DNA of 64,000 nucleotides from positions 1 to 64,000 of the forward strand of contig CAXTAT010000028.1 in the NCBI GenBank assembly GCA_964242415.1, written 5' to 3'. Position numbers and translations under genes: made by a program. This document shows positions 18,630 to 30,466 of the stretch, one piece after another; position 1 is the stretch's first letter, and each line of letters starts with the position of its first letter. The stretch is from DASWOJ01 sp964242415. Its GTDB lineage: Bacteria; Pseudomonadota; Alphaproteobacteria; Acetobacterales; Acetobacteraceae. The notes under the pieces were generated by a model that was not told the origin of the DNA, did no database searches, and saw only the letters and a program-made list of their open reading frames with translations.

Positions 18630-19475
18630 TAGCAGGAACGGCATGACCACGCGCCAATAGGCGCCGGGGTCGAACCGTTCCAGGTCTTCGTGCGCTGCCC
18701 CCTGCACTGGCCAAAACTGCTTTGGCTGCGGCGCGCGGGCGAACAGCGCCTCGGCCTCGATGAGCGGCGTGCGGTCGTCGGCTGTGCCAGACGCCAGCAG
18801 CAGCGGTGCCGTTATGGCTGCAATGCGGTCGATGGGCCGCAAGTCCGCCGGGGCGACGCCGAGTATCGGCGGTAGCAGGGTTTCGAAGACAGGCGCAAGC
18901 AGCGGTGGGACCACCCTGCCCAGGACCGGGCCAAGCGCGGCGTGCAGGCGGTTGGTCAGCGCCGCGTCGATGGTGGGGAACACCGACTCCAGCACGAGCG
19001 CATCGACCGGCAGCGGGCCTGGACCCAGCAAGGCCGCCGCGCCACCCAGCGAGACGCCGATGACGCCGACACGCTCGCCCGGCGCATGGACGTGCACGAA
19101 GCTGACCGCGCTGGCGGCGTCCATGCCCTCAAGCCGGCCGAAGGTGATGCGCGTGCCGGTGCTCTCGCCATGCGCCTGCAGGTCGAACAGCAGGACCGCG
19201 AAGCCGCGCCCATGCAGCACCTGGGCACGCCGCACCATCTGCAGCCGGCTTCCCCAGATGCCGTGCATCAGGATGACGGCCCCGACGCCGGGCTGCCCGG
19301 GAAGCCACCAGCCCTGCAACACGGAGCCGGAGGCTGCAGGCAGAGTCACCGCGTCTGCACCGGGTAGGATGGGCGGTGGCGGCCCGATGGCGGCGCGGTG
19401 CGGGGCCGACAGCGCCAGGCCGACAGCGATCACCGAACCGCAGATGCCGATGCCCGACAACAGGCCGAGCAGCAT
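18606..19475 (-). CDS. Alpha/beta hydrolase, membrane-anchored
   Basis: Serine hydrolase of the BEM46/YheT-like alpha/beta group with no assignable substrate. Features are an N-terminal hydrophobic segment (LLGLLSGIGICGSVIAVGLA), the oxyanion motif LMHGIWGS, the nucleophile elbow GVSLGG, and a C-terminal catalytic His in GAAHEDLE. ATG 19475 gives 289 residues. The frame stays open upstream to CTG 19514, which overlaps the previous gene's TGA and would add the basic TRWTPRRLFRWV, a plausible cytoplasmic anchor segment. It is the last gene of the minus-strand run from dusB. Confidence 0.85.
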   Translation of the reverse strand: MLLGLLSGIGICGSVIAVGLALSAPHRAAIGPPPPILPGADAVTLPAASGSVLQGWWLPGQPGVGAVILMHGIWGSRLQMVRRAQVLHGRGFAVLLFDLQAHGESTGTRITFGRLEGMDAASAVSFVHVHAPGERVGVIGVSLGGAAALLGPGPLPVDALVLESVFPTIDAALTNRLHAALGPVLGRVVPPLLAPVFETLLPPILGVAPADLRPIDRIAAITAPLLLASGTADDRTPLIEAEALFARAPQPKQFWPVQGAAHEDLERFDPGAYWRVVMPFLLSNLRRSS

Positions 19476-19510
19476 GACCCACCGGAACAGCCGGCGCGGC
19501 GTCCAGCGGG

Positions 19511-20328
19511 TCAGGCCGAAAACAGGGCTTCCTGCAGCGCCTGCCCGCTTGCGGCGTCTGGCGCGCAGACCAAGCCGCCGCCGGTGTGCTGCGGCCGGTA
19601 GGGGCTGCCGTCCAGCCGGGCGGACCAGCCGCCGGCCTCCTGGTGCAGCAGCCATCCGGCGGCGTGGTCCCATGGCAGCAGGCGCTGGTACACCGAGAAG
19701 TGGCAATGCCCGGCCGCCAGCATCCGATACTGGTGCGCCGCGCAGCGCATGTCCCATACGGAGGCAGTTTTCGGCAGGTTGGTGCAGACGACGGCCTGCT
19801 GCGGCCGGGGCATGTAGCGCCAGGACACCGTGCCGGCCATCTCGGCCACCGGGACTGGCTGCGCCACGCGCAACGTGACACGGCCACCCGTGGCGTCTTC
19901 CTGCCAGGCCCCCTCCCCGCGCAGTGCCAGCGCGGTGTCGTCGCCCACGGGGTCGTGGATCACGGCCGCCACCATCTCGCCCCGGCGGACGGCCGCAACC
20001 ATCACGCCGAACAGCGGCAGCCCGGCGACGAAGTTGGCGGTGCCGTCGATGGGATCGACGATGAAGCACAGGTCGGCGTCGGCGATGGCGTCCAGCAGGC
20101 GGGGATCGCGGGTCGCCCCCTCCTCCCCCACCACCGAGCAGCCGGGGAATAGGCGGTGCAGGCCGGTGGACAGCCGCTCCTCGGCCCGTTCATCGGCGAT
20201 GCTCACCAGGTCGAGCGGGCCGGACTTCGCCTGCACGTCGCCGGGCTGCAGGGCGCGGAACCGGGGCATGATCTCCGACCGGGCGACGGCGCGGACGAGC
20301 TGTACGACCTCGGCGAGGTCAGCGGGGG

Positions 20329-20332
<4 letters not shown>
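19511..20332 (-). CDS. Inositol monophosphatase family protein
   Basis: Mg-dependent, lithium-sensitive-type phosphatase. Metal-site motifs are intact: GEEG, DPIDGTANF and WDHAAGWLLHQEAGG. It has 273 residues, normal for the family. The substrate could be myo-inositol phosphate (SuhB), histidinol phosphate or 3'-phosphoadenosine 5'-phosphate (CysQ); sequence inspection does not separate these. The start is a TTG overlapping the hflX stop (TTGA), so translation is likely coupled. Confidence 0.88.
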
Positions 20333-21666
<1,334 letters not shown>

Positions 21667-22090
21667 CGGCGGCGCTCTCGGCCTTGGCGGCGTCGAACAG
21701 CATGATCGGCGCGCCGGGCATCACGGTGCTGATGGCGTGCTTGTAGACAAGCTGGGTGTGGCCGTCGCGGCGCAGCAGCACCGAAAAGTTGTCGAACCAG
21801 GTGATGATGCCCTGCAGCTTCACCCCGTTGACGAGGAACACCGTAACCGGCGTTTTGGCTTTGCGCACATGATTCAGGAACACGTCCTGAACGTTTTGCG
21901 GTTTTTCACTGGCCACGTTCGTGTCCTTGTTGTTGTCGCCGGTCCGGTTCCCGGGCGGCGAGGATCGTGTCAGCCCCCGACATGGGCGGCCTATCTGAGC
22001 CTATCAACGTTTCATTTGCGGGCAAGGACGAATGCTGCACTGCAACATCACGTATTTGGCAGCCTTTGCCGGTGCGTGTGACCCTGGCCG

Positions 22091-22130
22091 CCCCTGGATT
22101 GCCGCGCCGAAGCCGGCTCGCAATGACGGT
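22091..22130. repeat. Intergenic palindromic repeat, family B (copy 2)
   Basis: Begins CCCCTGGATTGCCGCGCC and ends GGCTCGCAATGACGG, with inverted ATTGC/GCAAT arms. It lies in the 250-bp gap between dat and hfq, which otherwise shows no gene. Nearly identical copies are at 37491 and 38639. Confidence 0.75.
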
Positions 22131-22166
22131 AGGGGCTTACGGGTCAGGCTTGGGGGCGGTCCGACG

Positions 22167-23033
22167 CTATGCGTTGCGCAGGCCGCCTGTGACGTGGCGG
22201 GCGAACAGGTCGAACAGCCGGCGCGTTACCGGGCCGGGGGTGCCGTCGCCGACCGGCTGGCCATCGACGGCGGTCAGCGGCTTCACGAAGCTGGTCGCGC
22301 TGGTCAGGAACACCTCTGGCGCCGTACGCAACTCGGCTTCGCTGAAGGCACGCTGCTCGAAGCGGATGCCGGCGCCGGCCATCTCCGCCAGCAGCGCGTC
22401 GCGGGTGCAGCCCGGCAGGATGCCGTGGTCCAGATGCCGCGTCCGCACGGTTCCCTGGTCGTCCACGATCCACAGGCTGGTGGCCGCGCCCTCCGTCACC
22501 ATGCCGTGGCGGTCGATTAGGATGGCCTCCGCCGCTCCTTGCTCACGCGCGGCCTGGCGGGCGAGCACGTTGGGCAGCAGGCCCGTGGACTTGATGTCGC
22601 AGCGTGCCCAACGCTCGTCCGGCTGGGTGATGGCGCGGCCGGTCCAGGCGTCCACGTCGGCTGGATAGGGCGGGATGCGGCGGATGGTGACGACCAGCGC
22701 GGGCGCGACCGGCGCCGTGGGGAAGGCGTGGTCGCGCTGGGCGACGCCGCGCGTGACCTGCATGTAGAGCAGCCCGTCCTGCACCCGGTTGCGGCGTGCG
22801 ACCTCGTGCAAGACGTGCACCAGCGCCGGGTTCCCCATCGGCGGGGCGATCCGCACCTCCCGCAGCGAGCGGTCCAGCCGGGCCAGATGGCGCCCGGCGT
22901 CGATGAAGCGGCCGCGGTGGAGGTGGACGACCTCGTAGATGCCGTCGGCGAACTGGTAGCCGCGGTCCTCGACGTTCACGCTGGCGGCGCGCTGCGGCAG
23001 GTAGCGGCCGTTGACGTAGGCGATGCGGCTCAT
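22167..23033 (-). CDS. dat: D-amino-acid aminotransferase (class IV PLP)
   Basis: PLP-dependent fold type IV transaminase, probably interconverting D-alanine and D-glutamate for cell-wall precursors. It has 288 residues. Recognised features are the N-terminal VNGRYLPQRAASVNVEDRGY, the PLP-lysine motif DIKSTGLLPNVLA, and VTEGAATSLWIV with the family Glu. Branched-chain aminotransferase or aminodeoxychorismate lyase are the related alternatives; the DIKS(T)GLLPN motif and context favour the D-amino-acid type. The ATG overlaps the ntrX stop, placing it in the ntr operon, a known alphaproteobacterial arrangement. Confidence 0.9.
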   Translation of the reverse strand: MSRIAYVNGRYLPQRAASVNVEDRGYQFADGIYEVVHLHRGRFIDAGRHLARLDRSLREVRIAPPMGNPALVHVLHEVARRNRVQDGLLYMQVTRGVAQRDHAFPTAPVAPALVVTIRRIPPYPADVDAWTGRAITQPDERWARCDIKSTGLLPNVLARQAAREQGAAEAILIDRHGMVTEGAATSLWIVDDQGTVRTRHLDHGILPGCTRDALLAEMAGAGIRFEQRAFSEAELRTAPEVFLTSATSFVKPLTAVDGQPVGDGTPGPVTRRLFDLFARHVTGGLRNA

Positions 23034-24427
23034 CCGCCGTTGCGGTCCTCGCCGCCGACGCCGAGCTGCTTCAGCTTGCGGTGCAGGGCGCTGCGCTCCA
23101 TGCCGACGAAGCCGGCGGTGCGGCTGATGTTGCCGCCGAAGCGCAGCAGTTGCGCCTGCAGGTACTGCGTCTCGAACATATCCCGCGCCTCACGCAATGG
23201 CAGCGCCATCAGGTCGGCGGTGGGGTCGAAGTTGAGCAGCGCCGGGGCGCCCTGGCTGATCTCGATGGGCAGCATCTCGGCGCGTATGGCGTCGGCGGGT
23301 CCGCCGGGCGCCATGATCAGCAGCCAGTCCATCAGGTTGCGCAACTGGCGGACGTTGCCGGGCCAGTCGTAGGCTTGCAGGGCGGTCAGGGCGTCGGTCG
23401 AAAGCTCGCGGCCGGGGATGCCGGAGGTCTCGGCGGAACGGTCGAGGAAGTGGCGGGCCAGCTCCGGCACGTCCTCCCGGCGCTCCTTCAGGCTCGGCAT
23501 GCGGATCGGCACCACGGCCAGGCGGTAGTAGAGGTCCTCGCGGAAGCGGGCATGGCTGATCTCGGCGTGCAGGTCGCGGTTGGTGGTCGCCAGCACCCGT
23601 ACATCGACCTTGACGCGGGACGAGCCGCCGAGGCGCTCAAACGTCTGGTCCTGCAAGGCGCGGACGATCTTGCCCTGGGTCTCCAGCGGCATGTCCGATA
23701 CTTCGTCCAGCAGGAGGGTGCCGCCGTGCGCGCGTTCCAGCATGCCGGCGCGGCGCGGCTGCGCGTTGGCGTCCTGGCCGGCCTCGACGCCGAACAGCTC
23801 CTCCTCGAAGCGGGCCGGCGCCAGGGTGGCGCAGTTCAGCGCGACGAAGGGTCCATCCGAGCGGCGGGACCGGGCGTGCACCATGCGCGCCGCCACCTCC
23901 TTGCCCGAGCCGGCGGGGCCGCTGATCAGCACGCGCGAGCCGGTCGGGGCCACGCGCTCCACCGCGGCGCGAAGGCCGGCGATGGCCGGGCTGTGGCCGG
24001 TCAGGTCCGAGTCGAAGCCGGCCCGCAGCCGCAGCTCGGCGTTCTCGCGCGCCAACCGGGCGGCCTCCAGCGCACGGCGGACGATCAGCAGCAGGCGGTC
24101 GGACTTGAACGGCTTCTCGATGAAGTCGTAGGCGCCGTACTGGATGGCGGCGACGGCGGTCTCGATGGTGCCGTGGCCGCTGATCATCACGACCGGGACG
24201 TGCGGCTCCTCCGAGTGGATGGCCTTCAGGATCCCCAAGCCGTCCAGGCGCGAGCCTTGCAGCCAGATGTCCAGGATCACCAGCGACGGGCGGCGCAGCC
24301 GGAAGGCGGCAATGGCGGTGTCGGAGTCCGCGGCTTGGCGGACCTGGTATCCTTCGTCTTCCAGGATGCCTTCGATCAACATGCGGATGTCAGGCTCGTC
24401 ATCGACGATCAGTACTTCGTGGGCCAT
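23030..24427 (-). CDS. ntrX: Response regulator NtrX
   Basis: Receiver, AAA+ and HTH regulator paired with NtrY; in alphaproteobacteria this system is tied to nitrogen, redox and envelope control. It has 465 residues: receiver with Asp53 (VILDIWL), AAA+ with degenerate Walker A GPAGSGKE, Walker B region GGTLLLDEVSD, and a Fis-type HTH at the end (ISRTAGFVGMERSALHRKLK). The GAFTGA loop that contacts sigma-54 is absent: the segment reads ELFGVEAGQDANAQP. So it may act without sigma-54. It starts eight bases after ntrY. Confidence 0.94.
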   Translation of the reverse strand: MAHEVLIVDDEPDIRMLIEGILEDEGYQVRQAADSDTAIAAFRLRRPSLVILDIWLQGSRLDGLGILKAIHSEEPHVPVVMISGHGTIETAVAAIQYGAYDFIEKPFKSDRLLLIVRRALEAARLARENAELRLRAGFDSDLTGHSPAIAGLRAAVERVAPTGSRVLISGPAGSGKEVAARMVHARSRRSDGPFVALNCATLAPARFEEELFGVEAGQDANAQPRRAGMLERAHGGTLLLDEVSDMPLETQGKIVRALQDQTFERLGGSSRVKVDVRVLATTNRDLHAEISHARFREDLYYRLAVVPIRMPSLKERREDVPELARHFLDRSAETSGIPGRELSTDALTALQAYDWPGNVRQLRNLMDWLLIMAPGGPADAIRAEMLPIEISQGAPALLNFDPTADLMALPLREARDMFETQYLQAQLLRFGGNISRTAGFVGMERSALHRKLKQLGVGGEDRNGG

Positions 24428-24435
24428 GCGCTGTC

Positions 24436-26661
24436 TTACGCCGTTGCCGCCGCGGCGACCATCAAGGGAAGCGTTAAAGTGGCGATTGCGCCGGGTCCGT
24501 CATGGCGGTCGTCCAGGCCGAGGCTGCCGCCATGGTCCTCCATCACCTTCTTGACGATGGCGAGGCCCAGGCCGGTGCCCTTGGGCTTGTGCGTCACATA
24601 GGGTTCGGCCAGGCGGTCGCGGTCGCCCTCCGGCAGGCCGACTCCGTCGTCGCTGACCCCGATCGCCACCATGCCGCCGTGCACGAGCACCGACAGCCCG
24701 ATGTGGCCGGTTGGCTCGCCGGGATTGCGGGGGCGCATGGCCACGGCGTCGGCGGCGTTCTGCAGCAGGTTGGTCAGCGCCTGGCCCAGCAGGCGGCGGT
24801 CACACACCGCCATCGGGCCGCGCTCGGGGATGTCGGTGGACCAGACGATCTCCGGCCGGGCGCTGCGCTGCAGGATCAGCGCCTCCCGCGCGATGCGGCC
24901 CACGTCGGCCGGCGCCAGCACCGGCTGCGGCATGCGGGCGAAGGCGGAGAACTCGTCCACCATGCGGCCGATGTCGCCGACGTGGCGCACGATGGTGTCG
25001 GCGCACTGGGCGAAGGTTTCGGGGTCGGAGGTGATCTCCTTGGTGAAGCGCCGCTTCAGCCGCTCGGCCGAGAGCTGGATCGGGGTCAGGGGGTTCTTGA
25101 TCTCGTGGGCGATGCGGCGGGCCACGTCGGCCCAGGCGGCCTTGCGCTGGGCGGACTGCAGCTCGGTGATGTCGTCGAAGGTGACGACGTAGCCCTCGGC
25201 CCGGGCTTCGCGGCCGTCGGTGCCGATGCGGACCAGCAGGGTGCGGCGGCGGGAGGCCGGGCCGGTCTGCACCTCGACGGTCCTGGCGCGCTCGGGCGCG
25301 TTGGCGGCCTCGGCCAGCAAGGGGGCGAACTCCGGCACCACCTCGCCGAGCGGCATGCCGATGGCGGCCATCAGGTCGCGGCCGACCAGCTCGCTGGCGG
25401 CGCGGTTGGGCAGCTCGATCCGCGCCTGCGCATCCAGGCCGATCACCCCGGCGGAGACGCCGGCCAGCACCGTCTCGGTGAAGCGGCGCCGCTCGTCGAT
25501 CTGGCTGTAGGCGTCCATAAGCTCGGTGCGCTGCGCGCCCAACTGGCCGGTCATGCGGTTGAAGGCGCGGGACAGCCCGGCCACCTCGTCCTCGCTGCGG
25601 ATTTCCGGCACGCGGACCGCGAGGTCGCCGGCGCGCACCCGCTCCGCCGCCAGGATGAGGCGGCCCACCGGACGGGCGATCTGGTTGGCGAGCACCAGGC
25701 CGATCAGCACCGCCGCCGACAGCACCAGCAGCGCCACCAGGGCGAAGATCAGCGCGAAGGTCACCTGCAGGCCGGAGCGGTTCTCGTCCAGGCGCTTGTA
25801 CTCCGCCACCGCCTGCTCGGTGCGCGCCATGTGCTCCAGGATGGCGTGCTCGACGGGGCGGCTGATCAGCAGCATCAAGGGCGGCGTCAGGTTCAACTGC
25901 ACGACGGCGCGCACCCGGCGGTCGTCGAGCGAGCCGAGCACCACGACCTCGCCGCTGCGGGCGCGCTCGACGTCGTCCCAGGGGGCCGGCTCGATCCCCT
26001 GCCCCTCCGCCGCGCCGACGCCGGCGACGATCTCGTTGGTCAGGGGGTCGAAGATGATCGCCTCGGTCAGCCCGCGGAACAGGGTCTGCAACTGGAAGTG
26101 CTGGCCGAACTCGTACGGGTTGCGCTTCAGGGTGTCGGCGTCGTTGGACAGCGCGATGGCCATGCCGAGGGCGTCGCTGCGGATGTTGTTGCGGTGCTCC
26201 TCCAGGTAGCCGCGCGACGCCTCCAGGCCCTCGTTTAGGGCGGTGCGGACGCGGTCGTTGAACCAGGACTGGATGCCCAGGTTGAAGAACGCGGTCGCCA
26301 TCACCGCGAGCACGATGGTCGGCGTCACCGCCACCACGCTGAACATCATCACCAGGCGCACGTGCAGCCGCGACCCGGCCGAGCCGCGCCGCCGTTCGAC
26401 CCAGACCCGCGTCAGCCGCCCGGCCAGCACCGCCCCCAGCAGCAGCAGCACCACCAGGTTCGCCAGCACCATGGCGAACATCACGTTCGGCCGCAGCGTG
26501 AGAGTAACCCCGCCGGACAGCACGACGAAGGTCGCCAGCACCAGCGTCAGCGCCAGCGCGGCCAGCGTCAGGGTGACGAATTTGCCGAGCAGCGCATCCA
26601 GCATCCGCCGCAGCAGCGACGGCCGGGGCACGCCGGGCGCCTGCTTGGCGAAGGCGTTCAC
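24436..26661 (-). CDS. ntrY: Sensor histidine kinase NtrY
   Basis: Membrane-bound sensor kinase for NtrX. It has 741 residues from GTG 26661. N-terminal transmembrane helices (about 20-45, 50-75, 95-115) precede a periplasmic sensor region. A further helix (about 298-320, FALIFALVALLVLSAAVLIG) is followed by HAMP, PAS, HisKA (His519 in RRIAHEIKNPLTPIQLS) and an HATPase domain with DDGVGLPEGDRDRL and GTGLGLAIVKKV. It begins three bases after the ntrC stop and is transcribed with ntrBC and ntrX. Confidence 0.94.
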   Translation of the reverse strand: MNAFAKQAPGVPRPSLLRRMLDALLGKFVTLTLAALALTLVLATFVVLSGGVTLTLRPNVMFAMVLANLVVLLLLGAVLAGRLTRVWVERRRGSAGSRLHVRLVMMFSVVAVTPTIVLAVMATAFFNLGIQSWFNDRVRTALNEGLEASRGYLEEHRNNIRSDALGMAIALSNDADTLKRNPYEFGQHFQLQTLFRGLTEAIIFDPLTNEIVAGVGAAEGQGIEPAPWDDVERARSGEVVVLGSLDDRRVRAVVQLNLTPPLMLLISRPVEHAILEHMARTEQAVAEYKRLDENRSGLQVTFALIFALVALLVLSAAVLIGLVLANQIARPVGRLILAAERVRAGDLAVRVPEIRSEDEVAGLSRAFNRMTGQLGAQRTELMDAYSQIDERRRFTETVLAGVSAGVIGLDAQARIELPNRAASELVGRDLMAAIGMPLGEVVPEFAPLLAEAANAPERARTVEVQTGPASRRRTLLVRIGTDGREARAEGYVVTFDDITELQSAQRKAAWADVARRIAHEIKNPLTPIQLSAERLKRRFTKEITSDPETFAQCADTIVRHVGDIGRMVDEFSAFARMPQPVLAPADVGRIAREALILQRSARPEIVWSTDIPERGPMAVCDRRLLGQALTNLLQNAADAVAMRPRNPGEPTGHIGLSVLVHGGMVAIGVSDDGVGLPEGDRDRLAEPYVTHKPKGTGLGLAIVKKVMEDHGGSLGLDDRHDGPGAIATLTLPLMVAAAATA

Positions 26662-26664
26662 CGC

Positions 26665-28116
<1,452 letters not shown>

Positions 28117-28126
28117 GCGGGGTCCT

Positions 28127-29293
28127 TCACGCCGGTTCGGTCTCAGTCTCGGTCACGACGGGGAGGCACAGGCGGAACTCGGTGCGGCCGGGGCGGCTGT
28201 CCACCTCGATCAGGCCGCCGTGGTCGCCGACGATCTTGGCGACCAGTGCAAGGCCCAGGCCGCTGCCGGCGGGCTTGCTGGACACGAAGGGCTCGAACAG
28301 GTGCGGGCGGATGTCGTCGGGGATGCCGGGGCCGTTGTCGCGCACGCTTACGATCAGCGGCAGGTCGAGCCGGTGCGGGCTGCCGGCGACGGTCATGCGC
28401 ATGCCGTGCTGGTAGGAGGTGGTCAGGGTGATCTCGCCGCCGCCGCGGGCGGCCAGGTCCGGCGTGCTGGTGACCGCCTCGGCGGCGTTCTTCACCAGGT
28501 TCAGCAGCACCTGCACCAGTTGGTCGCGGTTCGCCCAGGCCGGCGGCAGGGAGGGATCGTAGTTCTCGGTGATGCGCAGGTGGGCGGCGAACCCGGTGCC
28601 GGCCAGGCGGCGGACGTGCTCCAGGATGCGGTGGATGTTGACGGGGCGGCGCTCGATGGGCTTTTCGCCGAACACCTCCATGCGGTCCACCAGGTCGCGG
28701 ATGCGGTCGGCCTCGTCGCGGATCAGCACCGTCAGCTCGCGGTCGCCGTCGGTCACGCTGGCCTCCAGCAGTTGCGCCGCGCCGCGGATGCCGGATAATG
28801 GGTTCTTGACCTCATGAGCCAGGATCGCCGACATGCCGGTGACGCTGCGGGCGGCGCCGCGGAACATGATCTGCCGGTCCAGCGCCCGCGCCGCCGAGCT
28901 GTCCTGCAGGGTGAGCAGCACGCAGCCTGGCTCCTCCAGCAGCAGGGAGCCCTGCACGGTGATGCCCTGCTTGTGCAGGCGCGGGCTTTCGAGGGTGAGG
29001 TCGTGGTCGGAGATGGTGGTGCCCTCGCGCCGCACCTGGGCCAGCAGGGAGAAGATCGGGTTGTCCGCCGGCACCAGCGCGCCAAGCGTCATGTTGCCGA
29101 GCTGCATCAGGGACAGGCCGAAGAACTGCTCGGCGGCCTGGTTGGCGAAGCGGAAGCAGTTGGCCGCGTCGAGCAGCACCAGCGGGACCGGCAGGGCGCT
29201 CAGCACGGCGTGGGCGTCAAGCTCGGGCGGCGGCGGACGGGGGGTCAGCCTCTCGACGAGTTTCAGGCGTCCGCGCGCCAGGGCAGCCTTCAT
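28127..29293 (-). CDS. ntrB: Nitrogen sensor histidine kinase NtrB
   Basis: Cytoplasmic PAS-type histidine kinase that phosphorylates NtrC and in the family is controlled by PII proteins. ATG 29293 overlaps the dusB stop (ATGA), giving 388 residues. A PAS domain (about 28-130) is followed by HisKA with His160 (ILAHEVKNPLSGIRG) and HATPase with VRDNGPGIPDD and GSGLGLALVAKI. No membrane segment is visible, as expected. The dusB-ntrB-ntrC order is conserved in alphaproteobacteria. Confidence 0.95.
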   Translation of the reverse strand: MKAALARGRLKLVERLTPRPPPPELDAHAVLSALPVPLVLLDAANCFRFANQAAEQFFGLSLMQLGNMTLGALVPADNPIFSLLAQVRREGTTISDHDLTLESPRLHKQGITVQGSLLLEEPGCVLLTLQDSSAARALDRQIMFRGAARSVTGMSAILAHEVKNPLSGIRGAAQLLEASVTDGDRELTVLIRDEADRIRDLVDRMEVFGEKPIERRPVNIHRILEHVRRLAGTGFAAHLRITENYDPSLPPAWANRDQLVQVLLNLVKNAAEAVTSTPDLAARGGGEITLTTSYQHGMRMTVAGSPHRLDLPLIVSVRDNGPGIPDDIRPHLFEPFVSSKPAGSGLGLALVAKIVGDHGGLIEVDSRPGRTEFRLCLPVVTETETEPA

Positions 29294-30345
29294 GCGGCAA
29301 TGGTCTCCGGCTCGCGGGCGGCGCCGCGGGCGATCAGGGGGTCGAAGAAGCTGTCCACCAGGGTCTCCACGGTGGCCGGGTCGGCGGCGCGCATGACGGC
29401 GGCGCGGAACTCGGAGGAGCCGAACAGGCCGCGCGAGTACCAGGCCAGGTGCTTGCGGGCCAGCCGCACCCCGGCGTCGCAGCCGAAGTGCGACAGCATG
29501 GCGCGGTAGTGCTGCATCATGGTCGCCTTCTGCTCGGCGAGGGCCGGCTCGGCGCCGGGCAGCCCGGTCATCAGGAAGCGGGCGACCTGGGCGGGGAACC
29601 AGGGGCGGCCGTAGCAGCCGCGCCCGATCATCACGCCGTCGGCGCCGGACTGGCGCAGCGCCTCGGCGGCGTCCGCCTCGGTGAGGATGTCGCCGTTGGC
29701 GATCACCGGCAGGCGGACGGCGGCCTTCACGCCGGCGATGAAGCGCCAATCCGCGGTGCCGGTGTAGAACTGCTGGCGGGTGCGGCCGTGCACGGTGACC
29801 ATCTGGATGCCTGATTCCTCGGCGATGCGCGCCAGGGCCGGGGCGTTCAGGTTGGCGTGGTCCCAGCCCATGCGCATCTTGAGCGTGACCGGCACGGGGA
29901 CGGCCTGCACCGTCGCCTCCAGGATGCGCGCGGCTGCGACCTCGTCGCGCATCAGGGCGGAGCCGGCGGCCTGGCCGATGGCGACCTTTTTCACCGGGCA
30001 GCCAAAGTTGATGTCGATCAGGTCGGCGCCGTGGCCGACGGCGATGCGCGCGGCCTCCGCCATGGCGGCCGGCTCGCATCCGGCGAGCTGCAAGGCGCTC
30101 GGGCCGCCGCCGCCATCGACCTCGGCCATGCGCAGGGTTGCGCGGTTTTCGCGCACCATGGCCCAGGAGGCGATCATCTCGGACACCACCAGCCCGGCGC
30201 CCTGCTGCTTGGCCAGGCGGCGGAACGGCAGGTCGGTGACGCCGGACATCGGCGCCAGGATGACCGGAACGTCCAGTCGGACGGCGTGGGCGCCGGTTCC
30301 GAGGGTCAACGGAGCCAAACGGGGTGTAGTATTCGCGTTGCCCAT
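29290..30345 (-). CDS. dusB: tRNA-dihydrouridine synthase B
   Basis: FMN-dependent reductase converting uridine to dihydrouridine in the tRNA D-loop. It has 351 residues, with the TIM-barrel motif LAPMSGVTDLPFRRLA, the catalytic cysteine in DINFGCPVKKV, and the phosphate-binding GADGVMIGRGCYGRPW. It is the first gene of the minus-strand ntr run. A possible promoter (TTGCGC complement of 30378-30383, 17-base spacer, TAGTTT complement of 30355-30360) ends nine bases before the ATG, and there is no ribosome-binding sequence, so the message may be nearly leaderless. Confidence 0.95.
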   Translation of the reverse strand: MGNANTTPRLAPLTLGTGAHAVRLDVPVILAPMSGVTDLPFRRLAKQQGAGLVVSEMIASWAMVRENRATLRMAEVDGGGGPSALQLAGCEPAAMAEAARIAVGHGADLIDINFGCPVKKVAIGQAAGSALMRDEVAAARILEATVQAVPVPVTLKMRMGWDHANLNAPALARIAEESGIQMVTVHGRTRQQFYTGTADWRFIAGVKAAVRLPVIANGDILTEADAAEALRQSGADGVMIGRGCYGRPWFPAQVARFLMTGLPGAEPALAEQKATMMQHYRAMLSHFGCDAGVRLARKHLAWYSRGLFGSSEFRAAVMRAADPATVETLVDSFFDPLIARGAAREPETIAA

Positions 30346-30466
30346 GATTTGGGCAAACTAGAGGCTGCTTGGCCCTGGCGCAATCATCTCTCGACGGCTT
30401 GATCAGGCTGACGGCACGGAGCGGCATAGGTTGACGGCACCGGGCAGCCTAGCCATTGCTGCGGCG

